A DNA stretch of 64,000 nucleotides from Streptomyces sp. WM6386 (GTDB lineage Bacteria; Actinomycetota; Actinomycetes; Streptomycetales; Streptomycetaceae), in contig NZ_JXTE01000013.1 in assembly GCF_000972385.1 (NCBI RefSeq), positions 1 through 64,000 on the forward strand. Direction: 5' to 3'. Below, one piece after another: positions 43,982-52,659 of this stretch. A model generated the notes under the pieces. The model made no database searches, was not told where the DNA came from, and saw only the letters and a list, made by a program, of their open reading frames with translations. The first letter of the stretch is position 1, and each line of letters starts with the position of its first letter. The translations under genes were made by a program, and so were the position numbers.

Positions 43982-45427
43982 GTGCAGGATCGTGTTCTGG
44001 TCGTCGGCATCGACGGCGTACGCCTCGACGTACTGCGGCGCCTGCCCACCCCGCACCTCGACGCCCTGGCAGCCGACGGCTTCCTCACCCCCATCGAGGT
44101 GGACGCGGACACCCCGACCATGTCGGGCCCGTGCTGGGCGACCGTCGTCACCGGCGTATCGGTGGCCAAGCACGGGGTGTGGAGCAACAACTTCACCGGC
44201 CACCGGCTCGACGTCTTCCCCGACTTCACCACCCGCCTCGCCGAGAAGGACGGCAGCCGCACGTTCGTGGCCGCCGGCTGGCAGCCCCTGATGCAGGTTC
44301 GCGGCGGCGGCCCCCTTTTCCGGGCCCCGTCCCGATCCGTCTACATCGCACCCACCGAGGACACCCCGCCGGCCTGGGAGGAGTGCGACGAGCAGATCAT
44401 CACGGCGGCCACGCACGTGCTCGCCGAGGAGGACATGCGGGCGTCGTTCGTCTATCTCGGCGCACCCGACGAGACGGCGCACTTCCTGGGCTGCGGCGAG
44501 GAGTACGAGACCTCGATACGACAGGCCGACGCCCGCCTCGGCCGACTGCTGGTGGCGGTGCGTTCCCGGCCTTCGTACGCCGACGAGCGCTGGACCGTCC
44601 TCGTCGTCACCGACCACGGTCATGTCGACGCGGGCGGTCACGGCAGGCGTACGACCGAGGAGCGCACGGCGTGGCTGGTCGCGGCGGGTCCGGGCATCGG
44701 CGCGTCGCCGCCCGTCGTGCGTCACGTGGATGTCGCGGTCCAGGCGCTGGTCTCCGCCGGCCGTCATCCGGACCGGCACTGGTCGATGGACGGCCGCCCC
44801 TTCGCCGCCCGCCCGCATGCCGTCCTCCTCGACATGGACGGCACCCTCGTGGACACCGAGTCGCTGTGGCTGCGCACGGTCCGCGAGACCGCACCCGATG
44901 TCGACGTGACCCACGTCCTGGGCCGCTCGGTCGCCGACACCGCCGCCCATCTGCGCACCCGCGCCGACGCCGACCCGCGGGCCCTCGCCGCCGACCTGGA
45001 GGCGCGCTTCCTGGCGGCCGTACAACAGGAGGTCACCCCGCTGCCGGGCGCCCTCGACCTCCTGGACCTCCTCGCGGAGACCGGCATCCCCGCGGCCCTG
45101 GTCTCCGCCTCCTCGCGTCCCGTCGTGGACGCGGTCCTCGGCGTGCTGGGAGCCCACCGTTTCCGTACGACGGTCGCCGAAGGCGAGACGCCTCGCACCA
45201 AGCCCGCCTCGGACCCCTACCGCGCGGCGGCCCGCGCGCTCGGCGTCGACCCGGCGGCCTGCCTCGCGGTGGAGGACTCACCGACCGGCGTGAGGGCAGC
45301 GGAGGCGGCGGGGTGCCGGGTGCTCGCCGTCCCCTCGTACGCGCCGATCGATCCCGCGCCCCGGCGGACCGTGCTCCCCGACCTGAAGGGGATCGGCCCC
45401 AGGGAACTGTGGACGGCGGGACTGTGA
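43982..45427 (+). CDS. Fusion of alkaline-phosphatase-superfamily phosphodiesterase and HAD phosphatase
   Basis: A 481-residue two-domain protein. Residues 1-275 resemble nucleotide pyrophosphatase/phosphodiesterases: RVLVVGIDGVRLDVLRRLPTPHLDAL with the first metal Asp, DTPTMSGPCWATVVTGVSVAKHGV with the Thr/Ser nucleophile region, YLGAPDETAHFLG and VVTDHGHVDAGGHG with the remaining metal ligands. Residues 276-481 are a HAD/beta-phosphoglucomutase-like domain: LLDMDGTLVDTESLWL (nucleophile motif), ALVSASSRPVVD, TKPASDPYRAAARALGV and CLAVEDSPTGVRAAEAAG. Together they could release and then dephosphorylate a phosphorylated sugar. The GTG start lies 26 bases after the dehydrogenase. The fusion is not a common architecture. 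Confidence 0.87.
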   Translation: MQDRVLVVGIDGVRLDVLRRLPTPHLDALAADGFLTPIEVDADTPTMSGPCWATVVTGVSVAKHGVWSNNFTGHRLDVFPDFTTRLAEKDGSRTFVAAGWQPLMQVRGGGPLFRAPSRSVYIAPTEDTPPAWEECDEQIITAATHVLAEEDMRASFVYLGAPDETAHFLGCGEEYETSIRQADARLGRLLVAVRSRPSYADERWTVLVVTDHGHVDAGGHGRRTTEERTAWLVAAGPGIGASPPVVRHVDVAVQALVSAGRHPDRHWSMDGRPFAARPHAVLLDMDGTLVDTESLWLRTVRETAPDVDVTHVLGRSVADTAAHLRTRADADPRALAADLEARFLAAVQQEVTPLPGALDLLDLLAETGIPAALVSASSRPVVDAVLGVLGAHRFRTTVAEGETPRTKPASDPYRAAARALGVDPAACLAVEDSPTGVRAAEAAGCRVLAVPSYAPIDPAPRRTVLPDLKGIGPRELWTAGL

Positions 45428-45532
45428 CCGCACAGAGCGCGGACCTCACATGATCTCGCAGGTAGGAATTTTGTTCGACGAATGCGTGCCGCATACGATC
45501 GCCCCTCGCCCGTAGCCGCCGAGGAGACCCGC

Positions 45533-46366
45533 ATGCCCCGCATCCTGTACGTCACCGACCTGGCCTACGAGGCTCGCGGGCGCCGGTACTGCGACGAGGA
45601 CATCTTCCTCACCTCACGGCTGCGCGAGGACTTCGACCTCGCCCTGTGCGACCCGCGGGACGCGGCGGCGTTGATGGACGCCTTCGACGCCGTCGTCGTC
45701 CGCAACAGCGGGCCCGTCCTCACTTATCAGGACGCCTACGACGCCTTCCGCGAGCGGGCGACCGCGACCGGGGCCCGCGTCTACAACCCTCTGTCCGGCA
45801 AGGCCGACATGGCGGGCAAGCAGTATCTGCTCGACCTGAGCGCGGCGGGGTACCCCGTGATCCCCACGGTCGACAGCGTCGACGACCTGCACCGGTTGCC
45901 CCAGACGGACCGGTACGTCGTCAAGCCGAAGCTCGGTGCCGACTCGATGGGTCTGCAGATCGTGACCGGCGACCGTGTGCGCGACCTCGTAGGCGAGGGC
46001 GTCCTCGTCCAGCCGTGCGTCGACTTCGCCTACGAGGTGTCCTTCTATTTCGTCGACCACGACTTCCAGTACGCGTTGTACGCGCCGCATCCTGACCGGC
46101 GCTGGCAGCTGGAACCGTACGAACCCACCGACGACGACCTCGGGTTCGCCCGCCGGTTCATCGACTGGAACGCCATCGACCACGGTATCCAGCGCGTCGA
46201 CGCCTGCCGTGCGCCCGGTGGCAAGCTGCTGCTCGTCGAGCTGGAGGACCTGAACCCCTATCTGTCCCTGGACGCGCTGAGCGACGGCGGCAGGGACGCC
46301 TTCGTGGCGGCGATGACGGCGTCCCTGCACCGGTTCCTCGGGGCACAGGGACTCACCCCAGCCTGA
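45533..46366 (+). CDS. ATP-grasp-like protein of unknown substrate (cluster 2)
   Basis: A 277-residue protein with glutathione-synthetase-like ATP-grasp features: VYNPLSGKADMAGKQYLLDLSAAGYPVIPTV precedes the ATP-binding lysine strand YVVKPKLGADSMGLQIV, and LLLVELEDLNPYLSL near the end provides the Glu/Asn magnesium ligands. ATP-grasp enzymes ligate a carboxylate to an amine or thiol. There is no obvious partner gene. The start ATG at 45533 has GAGGAG before it. It follows the PDE-HAD gene by 105 bases and overlaps the convergent lyase by 14 bases. Its connection with polysaccharide use is unclear. Confidence 0.72.
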   Translation: MPRILYVTDLAYEARGRRYCDEDIFLTSRLREDFDLALCDPRDAAALMDAFDAVVVRNSGPVLTYQDAYDAFRERATATGARVYNPLSGKADMAGKQYLLDLSAAGYPVIPTVDSVDDLHRLPQTDRYVVKPKLGADSMGLQIVTGDRVRDLVGEGVLVQPCVDFAYEVSFYFVDHDFQYALYAPHPDRRWQLEPYEPTDDDLGFARRFIDWNAIDHGIQRVDACRAPGGKLLLVELEDLNPYLSLDALSDGGRDAFVAAMTASLHRFLGAQGLTPA

Positions 46367-48797
46367 CGGTGATCCTCTGGGTGGCACCGGACAGCGTGGT
46401 CATGTCGCCGAAGACCAGCTGAAGTGCGGATCCCGTGGTCGCCGAGGTCACCGTGGACGGCTTCGACACCACCGCGGACACCGCCCGGTTCCAGGTGAGG
46501 GTGAGGCCCGTGTTCATCCGCTTCGGATCGCTGACACAGATCACCGCGGTGCCGTCGCTCTTCTCTGTGATCATCACGGAGCACGCATCGCTCGCGACGA
46601 GGCTCCCGACCGTGCCGCCGAACCAGAAGTTGACGCCGGTGAAGCCCAGCGAGGGCACAAAGACGCCCTGCTGGTCGTCGGTGTTGGCGAGGACGGTGAG
46701 CCAGGTCGTGGCGGCGGCCCGCGCCTGGGTCCGGGCGGCCGTGGCGCCCGGCATGAGGAGATAGGCGTAGGTGCCGTTCGTCGGGTCGGTGCCGTGGTCG
46801 ACGTACAGCGTCAGGTACTTGCGGTTGAGGACCGTCGTGGAGCCACCCCTGTTGACGGCGCTCCAGGTGCCCTCGCGCGAGTCGCGCAGTGCCTGGACGG
46901 TCGCGCCGCCGGGGAAGACATAGCCGCCCATGCCGCCGAGATGCGCCCAGGTCGCGCCGGTGAGCGTCTCGGACCAGGGGTAGACGGCCGGCTTGACGGT
47001 GCCGTCGACGGTGAAGGAGTGGCTGCCGGTGGGGCCGAGGTTGCGGTTCTCGATCGTCGACTCCACGGTCGTGCCGTCGGTGCACTTGATCCCGGCGCCG
47101 AGACACAGGATCGAGTCGTCCAGACAGAACCACGACTTCTTCGCCAGGAGCGTGGACTGAAGGCCCTTGAGGTACTGGCCGATCGCGGCCCGCTGTCCGT
47201 CCGTGGCGCCGCCCACCCAGTTCACATCCGGCAGGGAGGCGCCCCAGTCGCCGCCGGCCGCGTCCGCGAGCACCCGGCGCGAGGCGGTCGTGCCGGGCAG
47301 CCGGTACGGGTCGACGGTGGGCCAGAAGGCGTCGCTGTACTGGCCGTTGGCGTAGGTGTCGCCCCACCAGTAGAGCATTCCGGAACCGGTGTGCCAGCCG
47401 CGCAGGTTCTCGCCGTTGCCGGTCTCGTAGTAGGTGATGCGCCGGTCGGCCATGCTGATCGACGCGGCCCAGCCGGGTCTGCGATGCGTGGCCCGTGCCA
47501 TGTTGGTGAACAGGCGGTGGGCGGTCGGCTCGGCGATCGCGGTGACGGACGTGTCGTCCAGGACGTCCTTGAGCCGGGCCAGACTTGTCAGGCCGAGTGC
47601 GGGGTTGCTCATCGGCGGGCTGTAGTAGTCGCGCTGCATCCAGCCTTTGACCAGGCCGCGCCAGCGGGCGTTCTCCGTGCTGCTCGCGCCCTGTCCGAGG
47701 AGCACGATCGACGCGAGGATCGGATGACCGCGCAGGTGGTCGTTGTGCTGAAGCTGTTTCGTGTCGGTCGCGGACAGGCCCCGGCTGATCGCCCGGCCGG
47801 ACACCCCGTCCATCACGAGCCCGTTGTAGACGAAGGGCGCCCACGCGTTCTCCACGGCGTCGAACACGATCTGCCGGTTCGTGTCGGTCACCGCCCAGCT
47901 CGACCCGGTGAGCAGCGCGAACAGCATCCCGAGGCCGCCGAGCATGACCGAACCGTACGAGCCGGTGTACGGAACGGTCGTGTGCTGGATGAACGAGCCG
48001 TCGGTGTAGAGACCGTCGCCGCCGCTCACGTACGGGAAGACGGGGGAGAGGGCGTCGCGGGCCAGCGCGACCTTCGCGGACGAACCGCCGACGATGCCGC
48101 GCAGCGCCAGCACCCGGCACAGGTCGACGCGGTTGGCCCCGGTGCTGGTGCCGGTGTAGTTCGCGACGGCCGAGTCGGGCACGAAGTGGTCCACGGCGGC
48201 GACGTAGTCGGTGATCTGTGCCGCCGACAGCTGGTCGTACATCAGCACGCACACGTCGAGCAGGGCCTGCGGTGCGCCGATCTGCCAGCTGTACCAGTTG
48301 CCGTAGCGGGTCCGGCCGGCGTTGTAGACCTCGGAGTGCAGGTGGTCGAGGCCGGTGAGGATCGCCGTCCTCAGGCTCGTGTCGCCGGTCAGCCCCGTGC
48401 CCTGCTGGCGGTAGGCCTGCGCGAGCGTGCTCAGCCGGTTGTAACTCGCGTTCATGTTGCCCGAGTAGCCGTACGACTCCTGGTCGGTGTCGGGCTCGGG
48501 ATCCGCGTACACCAGATCCGGCCACAGCGAACCGGTTACGGGAGTCATGGAGGACTGCAACTGGGCCGCGGTGGTACCCAGTTCGGTGAGCCGGCTCTTG
48601 AAGGGCTCGACGGTGGGACTGAACCCCTCGCCGAGGAGCAGGGTGCGCCACTTCGCTCGCAGCGTCGTGAACTCGTCCGTCTCCGCGGCCTGGAGGGCGG
48701 ACGCGGGGACAGCGCTCGACTGTGCGGGGAGACCGACAGCAACAGCGGTACCGGTGCTTGCGGCCAGAAAGCCGCGGCGTGACCAACGAGTCGTCAT
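46353..48797 (-). CDS. Secreted family-8 polysaccharide lyase (hyaluronate/chondroitin/xanthan lyase type)
   Basis: An 814-residue enzyme that cleaves acidic polysaccharides by beta-elimination. A Tat signal opens the protein (RRGFLAASTGTAVAVGLPA). The alpha/alpha toroid follows, with YGNWYSWQIGAPQALLDVCVLMY and the catalytic segment DGSFIQHTTVPYTGSYGSVML, which carries the His and Tyr of PL8 enzymes. Later come HRRPGWAASISMADRRITYYETGNGENLRGWHTG and SGMLYWWGDTYANGQYSDAFWPTVDPYRLPGTT, all PL8-typical, then the beta-sandwich C-terminus. The exact polymer cannot be told from sequence. The promoter region holds a TGAGCG/CGATCG operator pair shared with the cluster 2 importer, so it most likely makes the sugar that the importer takes up. 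Confidence 0.92.
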   Translation of the reverse strand: MTTRWSRRGFLAASTGTAVAVGLPAQSSAVPASALQAAETDEFTTLRAKWRTLLLGEGFSPTVEPFKSRLTELGTTAAQLQSSMTPVTGSLWPDLVYADPEPDTDQESYGYSGNMNASYNRLSTLAQAYRQQGTGLTGDTSLRTAILTGLDHLHSEVYNAGRTRYGNWYSWQIGAPQALLDVCVLMYDQLSAAQITDYVAAVDHFVPDSAVANYTGTSTGANRVDLCRVLALRGIVGGSSAKVALARDALSPVFPYVSGGDGLYTDGSFIQHTTVPYTGSYGSVMLGGLGMLFALLTGSSWAVTDTNRQIVFDAVENAWAPFVYNGLVMDGVSGRAISRGLSATDTKQLQHNDHLRGHPILASIVLLGQGASSTENARWRGLVKGWMQRDYYSPPMSNPALGLTSLARLKDVLDDTSVTAIAEPTAHRLFTNMARATHRRPGWAASISMADRRITYYETGNGENLRGWHTGSGMLYWWGDTYANGQYSDAFWPTVDPYRLPGTTASRRVLADAAGGDWGASLPDVNWVGGATDGQRAAIGQYLKGLQSTLLAKKSWFCLDDSILCLGAGIKCTDGTTVESTIENRNLGPTGSHSFTVDGTVKPAVYPWSETLTGATWAHLGGMGGYVFPGGATVQALRDSREGTWSAVNRGGSTTVLNRKYLTLYVDHGTDPTNGTYAYLLMPGATAARTQARAAATTWLTVLANTDDQQGVFVPSLGFTGVNFWFGGTVGSLVASDACSVMITEKSDGTAVICVSDPKRMNTGLTLTWNRAVSAVVSKPSTVTSATTGSALQLVFGDMTTLSGATQRITVRLG

Positions 48798-48817
48798 GAC
48801 GGCGCTTTCTAGCACGC

Positions 48818-48869
48818 CATCGATCAAACGCTCAATAGCTCACACCAAGCTGAGCGTATCGATCGTTTG
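48818..48869. promoter_or_regulatory. Operator pair upstream of the polysaccharide lyase
   Basis: CATCGATCAAACGCTCA (48818-48834) and TGAGCGTATCGATCGTTTG (48851-48869) are near inverted copies of one another with 16 bases between. The second closely matches the copies before the cluster 2 importer (39305-39345). They sit 21-72 bases before the lyase start. Confidence 0.65.
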
Positions 48870-48967
48870 CTGGTGGATGGATCCGCTGAACTCACCGGGC
48901 CGCGGCCGCGTATCACTCCGCGAGGGGACGGGCCCGACCCCTGGCTACGGGACGGAAGGAGAGCGAG

Positions 48968-49597
48968 ATGCCGACACCGCCCGAGCGCGGTCAGCAGCAG
49001 GACCCCCCGCCCCTGGAACCGATCCGGGTGCTGCGCCCGCGGCGCACCGATGCCCTGGCGGAACTCTTCAGGGAAGTGCCGCAGGAGAGCGCCCGCTACG
49101 AGTCCGTGGTGATGCCCCGACGGCTGTCCGGCTCCGAGGACGAGACACAGGAACTGCCACCCGTCCCCGCCTACGACGGTCCCCGCCCCTTCGGCTCCGG
49201 CCCCGGTCTGCGCCGCGCCGCCGTCGTGGTCGGCGTGAGCGCGGCGGCACTCATCGGCTTCGGCTGCGCCCTCCTGCTGCCGGGCCGCGGCGACGCCACC
49301 GCGGCACCTCCGCCGTCCGCCGTTCCCACCCCCTCCGCCGCGACCACCCCCGCCGCCACCGACCCCGACGGGCCCGGCACCCTGCGCGAGGGCGCCAGCG
49401 GCCCCGAGGTGACCGACCTCCAGCAACGCCTGCTGCGCATCCCCGACGTCTACGCGAACGGCTCCACCAGCGGGACCTACGACCCCGTCCTCACCGAGGC
49501 CGTGGCCCGCTTCCAGGTCTGGTACGGCATCCGGGGCGACGAGAGCGGCGTCTACGGCGACGACACCCGGCTCGCACTGGAGTCCCGTACGGGCTGA
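48968..49597 (+). CDS. Membrane protein with C-terminal peptidoglycan-binding domain
   Basis: A 209-residue protein with a cytosolic N-terminal segment of about 78 residues, one membrane helix (AAVVVGVSAAALIGFGCALLLPG), a Pro/Ala/Thr-rich linker and a C-terminal PG_binding_1 domain (LREGASGPEVTDLQQRLLRI, then GTYDPVLTEAVARFQVWYGI). It should tether the membrane to the cell wall or report on wall state. No enzyme domain is present. The ATG at 48968 follows GAAGGAGAG. It is divergent from the lyase. Confidence 0.82.
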   Translation: MPTPPERGQQQDPPPLEPIRVLRPRRTDALAELFREVPQESARYESVVMPRRLSGSEDETQELPPVPAYDGPRPFGSGPGLRRAAVVVGVSAAALIGFGCALLLPGRGDATAAPPPSAVPTPSAATTPAATDPDGPGTLREGASGPEVTDLQQRLLRIPDVYANGSTSGTYDPVLTEAVARFQVWYGIRGDESGVYGDDTRLALESRTG

Positions 49598-49688
49598 ACT
49601 CTCGAACGCCGGATAACACAAGGAGAAAGAACACCGGACCACGGGCCGACGGGCCTCACGATGGACGCACCCGTCCGACCCGAGAGCC

Positions 49689-49796
49689 ATGCCGATGAGC
49701 GCCTCCCGCATTCCGGGCCTCGTACTGCCCGCCGTCTTCCTGCTGGCCCTCGTCGTCGGCGCGTTGTGGTACTGGCGGCATCGCGGCGACGAGTGA
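49689..49796 (+). CDS. Possible 35-residue single-pass membrane protein
   Basis: MPMSASRIPGLVLPAV is followed by a hydrophobic stretch (FLLALVVGALWYW) and a charged end RHRGDE. One helix with a positive/negative tail is a typical small membrane protein pattern, and the codon third positions are GC-rich as in real genes. The ribosome site is weak. It lies in a 230-base gap between the peptidoglycan-binding protein and the convergent phosphatase; evidence is limited to the reading frame. Confidence 0.4.
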   Translation: MPMSASRIPGLVLPAVFLLALVVGALWYWRHRGDE

Positions 49797-49829
49797 AGCC
49801 GCCCCCGGGACGAGGAAGGGATGCGGGCC

Positions 49830-52199
49830 CTAGAAGTTGCTGAACGGCACCCGGATGTCGACGACACACACGTCGTCCCGCCGTTCACCCTCCAGCAGGT
49901 CCGCCAGCATCGGCCCCAGGGAGCCGGACTCGTTGCCGTGATGGGTCACCAAGGCGTCGGCGAGCCGCTTGAAGCCCCGGTCGATGCCCTCCGAGGGGCG
50001 CTCGACCAGCCCGTCCGTGTAGAGCAGGAGCCGGTCGCCCGGTTCCAGCACGCACTCGGCCTCCTGGAAGTGCGGGTGGGAGCTCGCCCCGAGGAGCATG
50101 CCCCCCGGCCGGTCCAGATAGCGGGCCTCGCCGGCGCGCAGCAGCAGTGGCGCGGGATGCCCGGCCTGCGCCCACACCAGGCGGTGCCCGTCGGGGTTGT
50201 AGCGGGCCAGGACCATGGTGGCCGTGCCGTGGGTGTCACGGGAGTGGAGCAGCAGGGTGTTGAGCCGGGCGAGCGCGCCGGTCAGCGACGAGCCCGTGAT
50301 GACCATGCCCTTGGCGGTGAAGCGGAGCTGGGCCATGGTCGCGACGGCGTCGATGCCGTGCCCGGCGACGTCACCGACCACGAACAGGGCGTCTCCGTCG
50401 GGCAGTTCGATGGCGCTGAACCAGTCGCCGCCGACATGGATCCCGGACTGTGCGGGCAGATAGGCGACCTCGACCTCCAGTCCGGCCGGCTGTACGGGCC
50501 GGGTGGGCAGGGGCAGCAGCGCGTGCTGGAGCCGGGCGGCCAGCGTGCGTTCGGCGCGCAGGACGTCGTGCTGGGTCACGATCGCCTGCTCGCTCTCGAC
50601 GAGGGCCAGTTCGGCGCTGCGTTGCGCGGTCAGGTCCTGGAGGAAACCGTGCACCTCGACGGGTGTGCCGTGGACGTCGGTGACCGTCTCGGCGACGATC
50701 CGCAGATGCCGGATCCCGTCCGTGGCCCTGATCCGGAACGGCATGGCGCACGGCCTGCCCCGGCGCAAGAGTTCGCCGACGGCGTGGGTCAGGGCGGGTG
50801 CGTCCTCGGGCACCGCCAGGTCCCGCAGTGCGGCCAGACGCACCGGACCGGCCGCGGGATCCCGGTCGAGCACGGTGTAGACCTGCGACGACCAGCTGAC
50901 GTCGTGCGTGATCAGGTTCCAGTTCGCCCAGCCCAGGTTCCCCAGCCGCTGGACGTCCGCCAGCCGCTGCTCCTGCCGGTCGGAGGAGTCGTGCCGCAGC
51001 CAGCTGACGGCCAGTCCGCTGCCCAGCCGTGTGACCCGCACGGTGTAGGTGGACAGTTCCGCGACGCCCGCCACCACCGCCTGCTGCGCGAACGGCTCTC
51101 CGTCGTACGCCTCCCCGGTGGTCAGCGTGTGCCGGCACCCCTCCCACAGCGGCTCGCCCGCGAGGGAGGGGAAGCACTCCAGCAGTCGCAGACCGAGCAG
51201 GTCCCGGCCGGTGCGGCCGAAGGCGTCGAAGGTCTCCTCGGTCGCGGCCTCGATGCGGTAGTCCTCGACCTCACCGGACGGGGCACGCAACGGGGCGAGC
51301 AGCATGGTCGACCCCGGCAGCGCGTCGAACACCGTCTGTACGGCGTCCACGGCGGCGTCGGAGGACGGTTCCCGGCGCGGATCGAAGGCGCGCAGCCGTC
51401 CGGCGCACAGCCGGGCGACGGCGAGCAGATGCTCCCGGACGGCCGGCGTGAACCGTCCGCCGGGGGCGCGCAGGACCCCGATGCAGACGTCGGCGCGGTC
51501 CCTGGTGACCACGGGCAGCCAGGCGCGGGACAGCCAGCGCTCCGGCGGGTCCCCGATGAGCAGGTACCGCTCGCGGTCCGTCTCGACGTCCTCCAGCCAG
51601 CGCGGCTGCCCGTCCCGGAGCGCGTCGAGCGCGGCGATCCCGCTCAGCGGCGGCACCTGGCGCCACTGGGCGGCCAGGGTCTCGTCGATGCCGGCGTGCC
51701 CGACCAGTTCGAGGCCCCCGGCCGGCAGCCGGGCGAAGATCATCACCGCGTCCGCCTCCGTGCTCGACAGATGCTCGAGCAGGCACCGGGCGAGATCCTG
51801 CGGGGTGCCGACACGGACGAGGGCCCGGCCGAGGCGTCCGAGGTCACGGGGGCCGCCGGCCTCCGCGACCGGGAAGGCGTGGACTACGGCGTCCTGTTCC
51901 GGCGCGTCCGCGGAGGCGGCGGTCGGGGCCTGTGGGGCCAGGCCGCCGAGGGTGATCCAGCACTCCTCCAGGAGCGTGTGGTGCGCCGCCTTGGCACGCT
52001 GCAGCAGTTCCTCGCCGGCGGCGTCCGGGGAGCACCCGGTCAGTGCCATCACGGCGCCCTTGGCCCGTTCCACGACAGCCGAGGTCGCCGCCTGGTCGCG
52101 CAGCCGGTCCATCTCGGCACGCTGGCGGGCGACGATCTTGGCCAGCGCGACCGTGTCCGGGGCACCGGACTCCGCTGGGCCGGCGGGCTCGCTCGTCAC
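49830..52199 (-). CDS. Multidomain ANTAR-GAF-PAS-SpoIIE (PP2C) signalling phosphatase
   Basis: A 789-residue cytosolic sensor. The N-terminus (about 15-75) resembles an ANTAR RNA-binding domain: RDQAATSAVVERAKGAVMALTGCSPDAAGEELL. A GAF-like domain (about 115-280) follows, then PAS-like sensor regions (for example VHGFLQDLTAQRSAELALVESEQA). The last 240 residues are a SpoIIE/PP2C phosphatase starting at RLQHALLP, with GGDWFSAIELPDGDALFVVGDVAGHG, VLARYNPDGHRLVWAQAGHPAPLL and LLLYTDGLVERP. Such proteins dephosphorylate anti-sigma-factor antagonists in stress and development pathways. The GTG at 52199 is the start that gives the ANTAR domain; no partner genes are adjacent. Confidence 0.88.
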   Translation of the reverse strand: MTSEPAGPAESGAPDTVALAKIVARQRAEMDRLRDQAATSAVVERAKGAVMALTGCSPDAAGEELLQRAKAAHHTLLEECWITLGGLAPQAPTAASADAPEQDAVVHAFPVAEAGGPRDLGRLGRALVRVGTPQDLARCLLEHLSSTEADAVMIFARLPAGGLELVGHAGIDETLAAQWRQVPPLSGIAALDALRDGQPRWLEDVETDRERYLLIGDPPERWLSRAWLPVVTRDRADVCIGVLRAPGGRFTPAVREHLLAVARLCAGRLRAFDPRREPSSDAAVDAVQTVFDALPGSTMLLAPLRAPSGEVEDYRIEAATEETFDAFGRTGRDLLGLRLLECFPSLAGEPLWEGCRHTLTTGEAYDGEPFAQQAVVAGVAELSTYTVRVTRLGSGLAVSWLRHDSSDRQEQRLADVQRLGNLGWANWNLITHDVSWSSQVYTVLDRDPAAGPVRLAALRDLAVPEDAPALTHAVGELLRRGRPCAMPFRIRATDGIRHLRIVAETVTDVHGTPVEVHGFLQDLTAQRSAELALVESEQAIVTQHDVLRAERTLAARLQHALLPLPTRPVQPAGLEVEVAYLPAQSGIHVGGDWFSAIELPDGDALFVVGDVAGHGIDAVATMAQLRFTAKGMVITGSSLTGALARLNTLLLHSRDTHGTATMVLARYNPDGHRLVWAQAGHPAPLLLRAGEARYLDRPGGMLLGASSHPHFQEAECVLEPGDRLLLYTDGLVERPSEGIDRGFKRLADALVTHHGNESGSLGPMLADLLEGERRDDVCVVDIRVPFSNF

Positions 52200-52275
52200 G
52201 CGACGAGCATCGCACACGGAGCCCGGTGCGATTGCCGCCTTGTCAGGACCGGTTTCACTCGAAAGTGCGCCCTGG

Positions 52276-52659
52276 TCAGCGTCCGGCGTTGTGCTCGACG
52301 AGAGCCTGGGAAACTGCCCGTACGCTGCGGGCGATGTGCTGCAGCTGGAGGACCTCCGCCGCGTACAGCTTGATCGTGTGTTCGATGACCGACTCGGGCA
52401 GACCGAGCCCCGGAAGGTCGGCGCGGGCGGTCTGGAGGGCGGTGCGGGCGACCCGGATCTCCTGCTGGACCTGGATCTGCGCATGCCGGGCCAGCAGCAC
52501 GGGGTGGCGGATCAGCGCCGGGTAGCTGGCGTAGCGTGCCGGCACCAGTTCGCGCAGCCACTTGGCCGCCGAGCGCTCCCAGTCGTAGCTGCCGGGGGTC
52601 TTGACCTGGCAGGGCCAGTCCGGGCTGATGCGCGTGGTCGTCAGAGTCATGGGAGTCAT
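52276..52659 (-). CDS. Small conserved-type protein of unknown function
   Basis: A 127-residue soluble helical protein. After a threonine-rich N-terminus it reads SPDWPCQVKTPGSYDWERSAAKWLRELVPARY, then long helices with many charged residues (ARHAQIQVQQEIRVARTALQTARADLPGL). No cofactor or catalytic motif is recognised. The ATG at 52659 has GGAAGAG six bases upstream; 52665 is an alternative. It precedes the SpoIIE phosphatase on the same strand by 76 bases and could be cotranscribed; a long leader with a strong hairpin lies upstream. Confidence 0.65.
   Translation of the reverse strand: MTPMTLTTTRISPDWPCQVKTPGSYDWERSAAKWLRELVPARYASYPALIRHPVLLARHAQIQVQQEIRVARTALQTARADLPGLGLPESVIEHTIKLYAAEVLQLQHIARSVRAVSQALVEHNAGR

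Noticed and set aside
49821..52373. An 850-codon open frame on the plus strand opposite the SpoIIE phosphatase gene
   Set aside because: It is the GC-rich mirror frame of a gene with clear ANTAR and SpoIIE motifs; its own translation shows only Arg/Gly/Val-rich low-complexity sequence.
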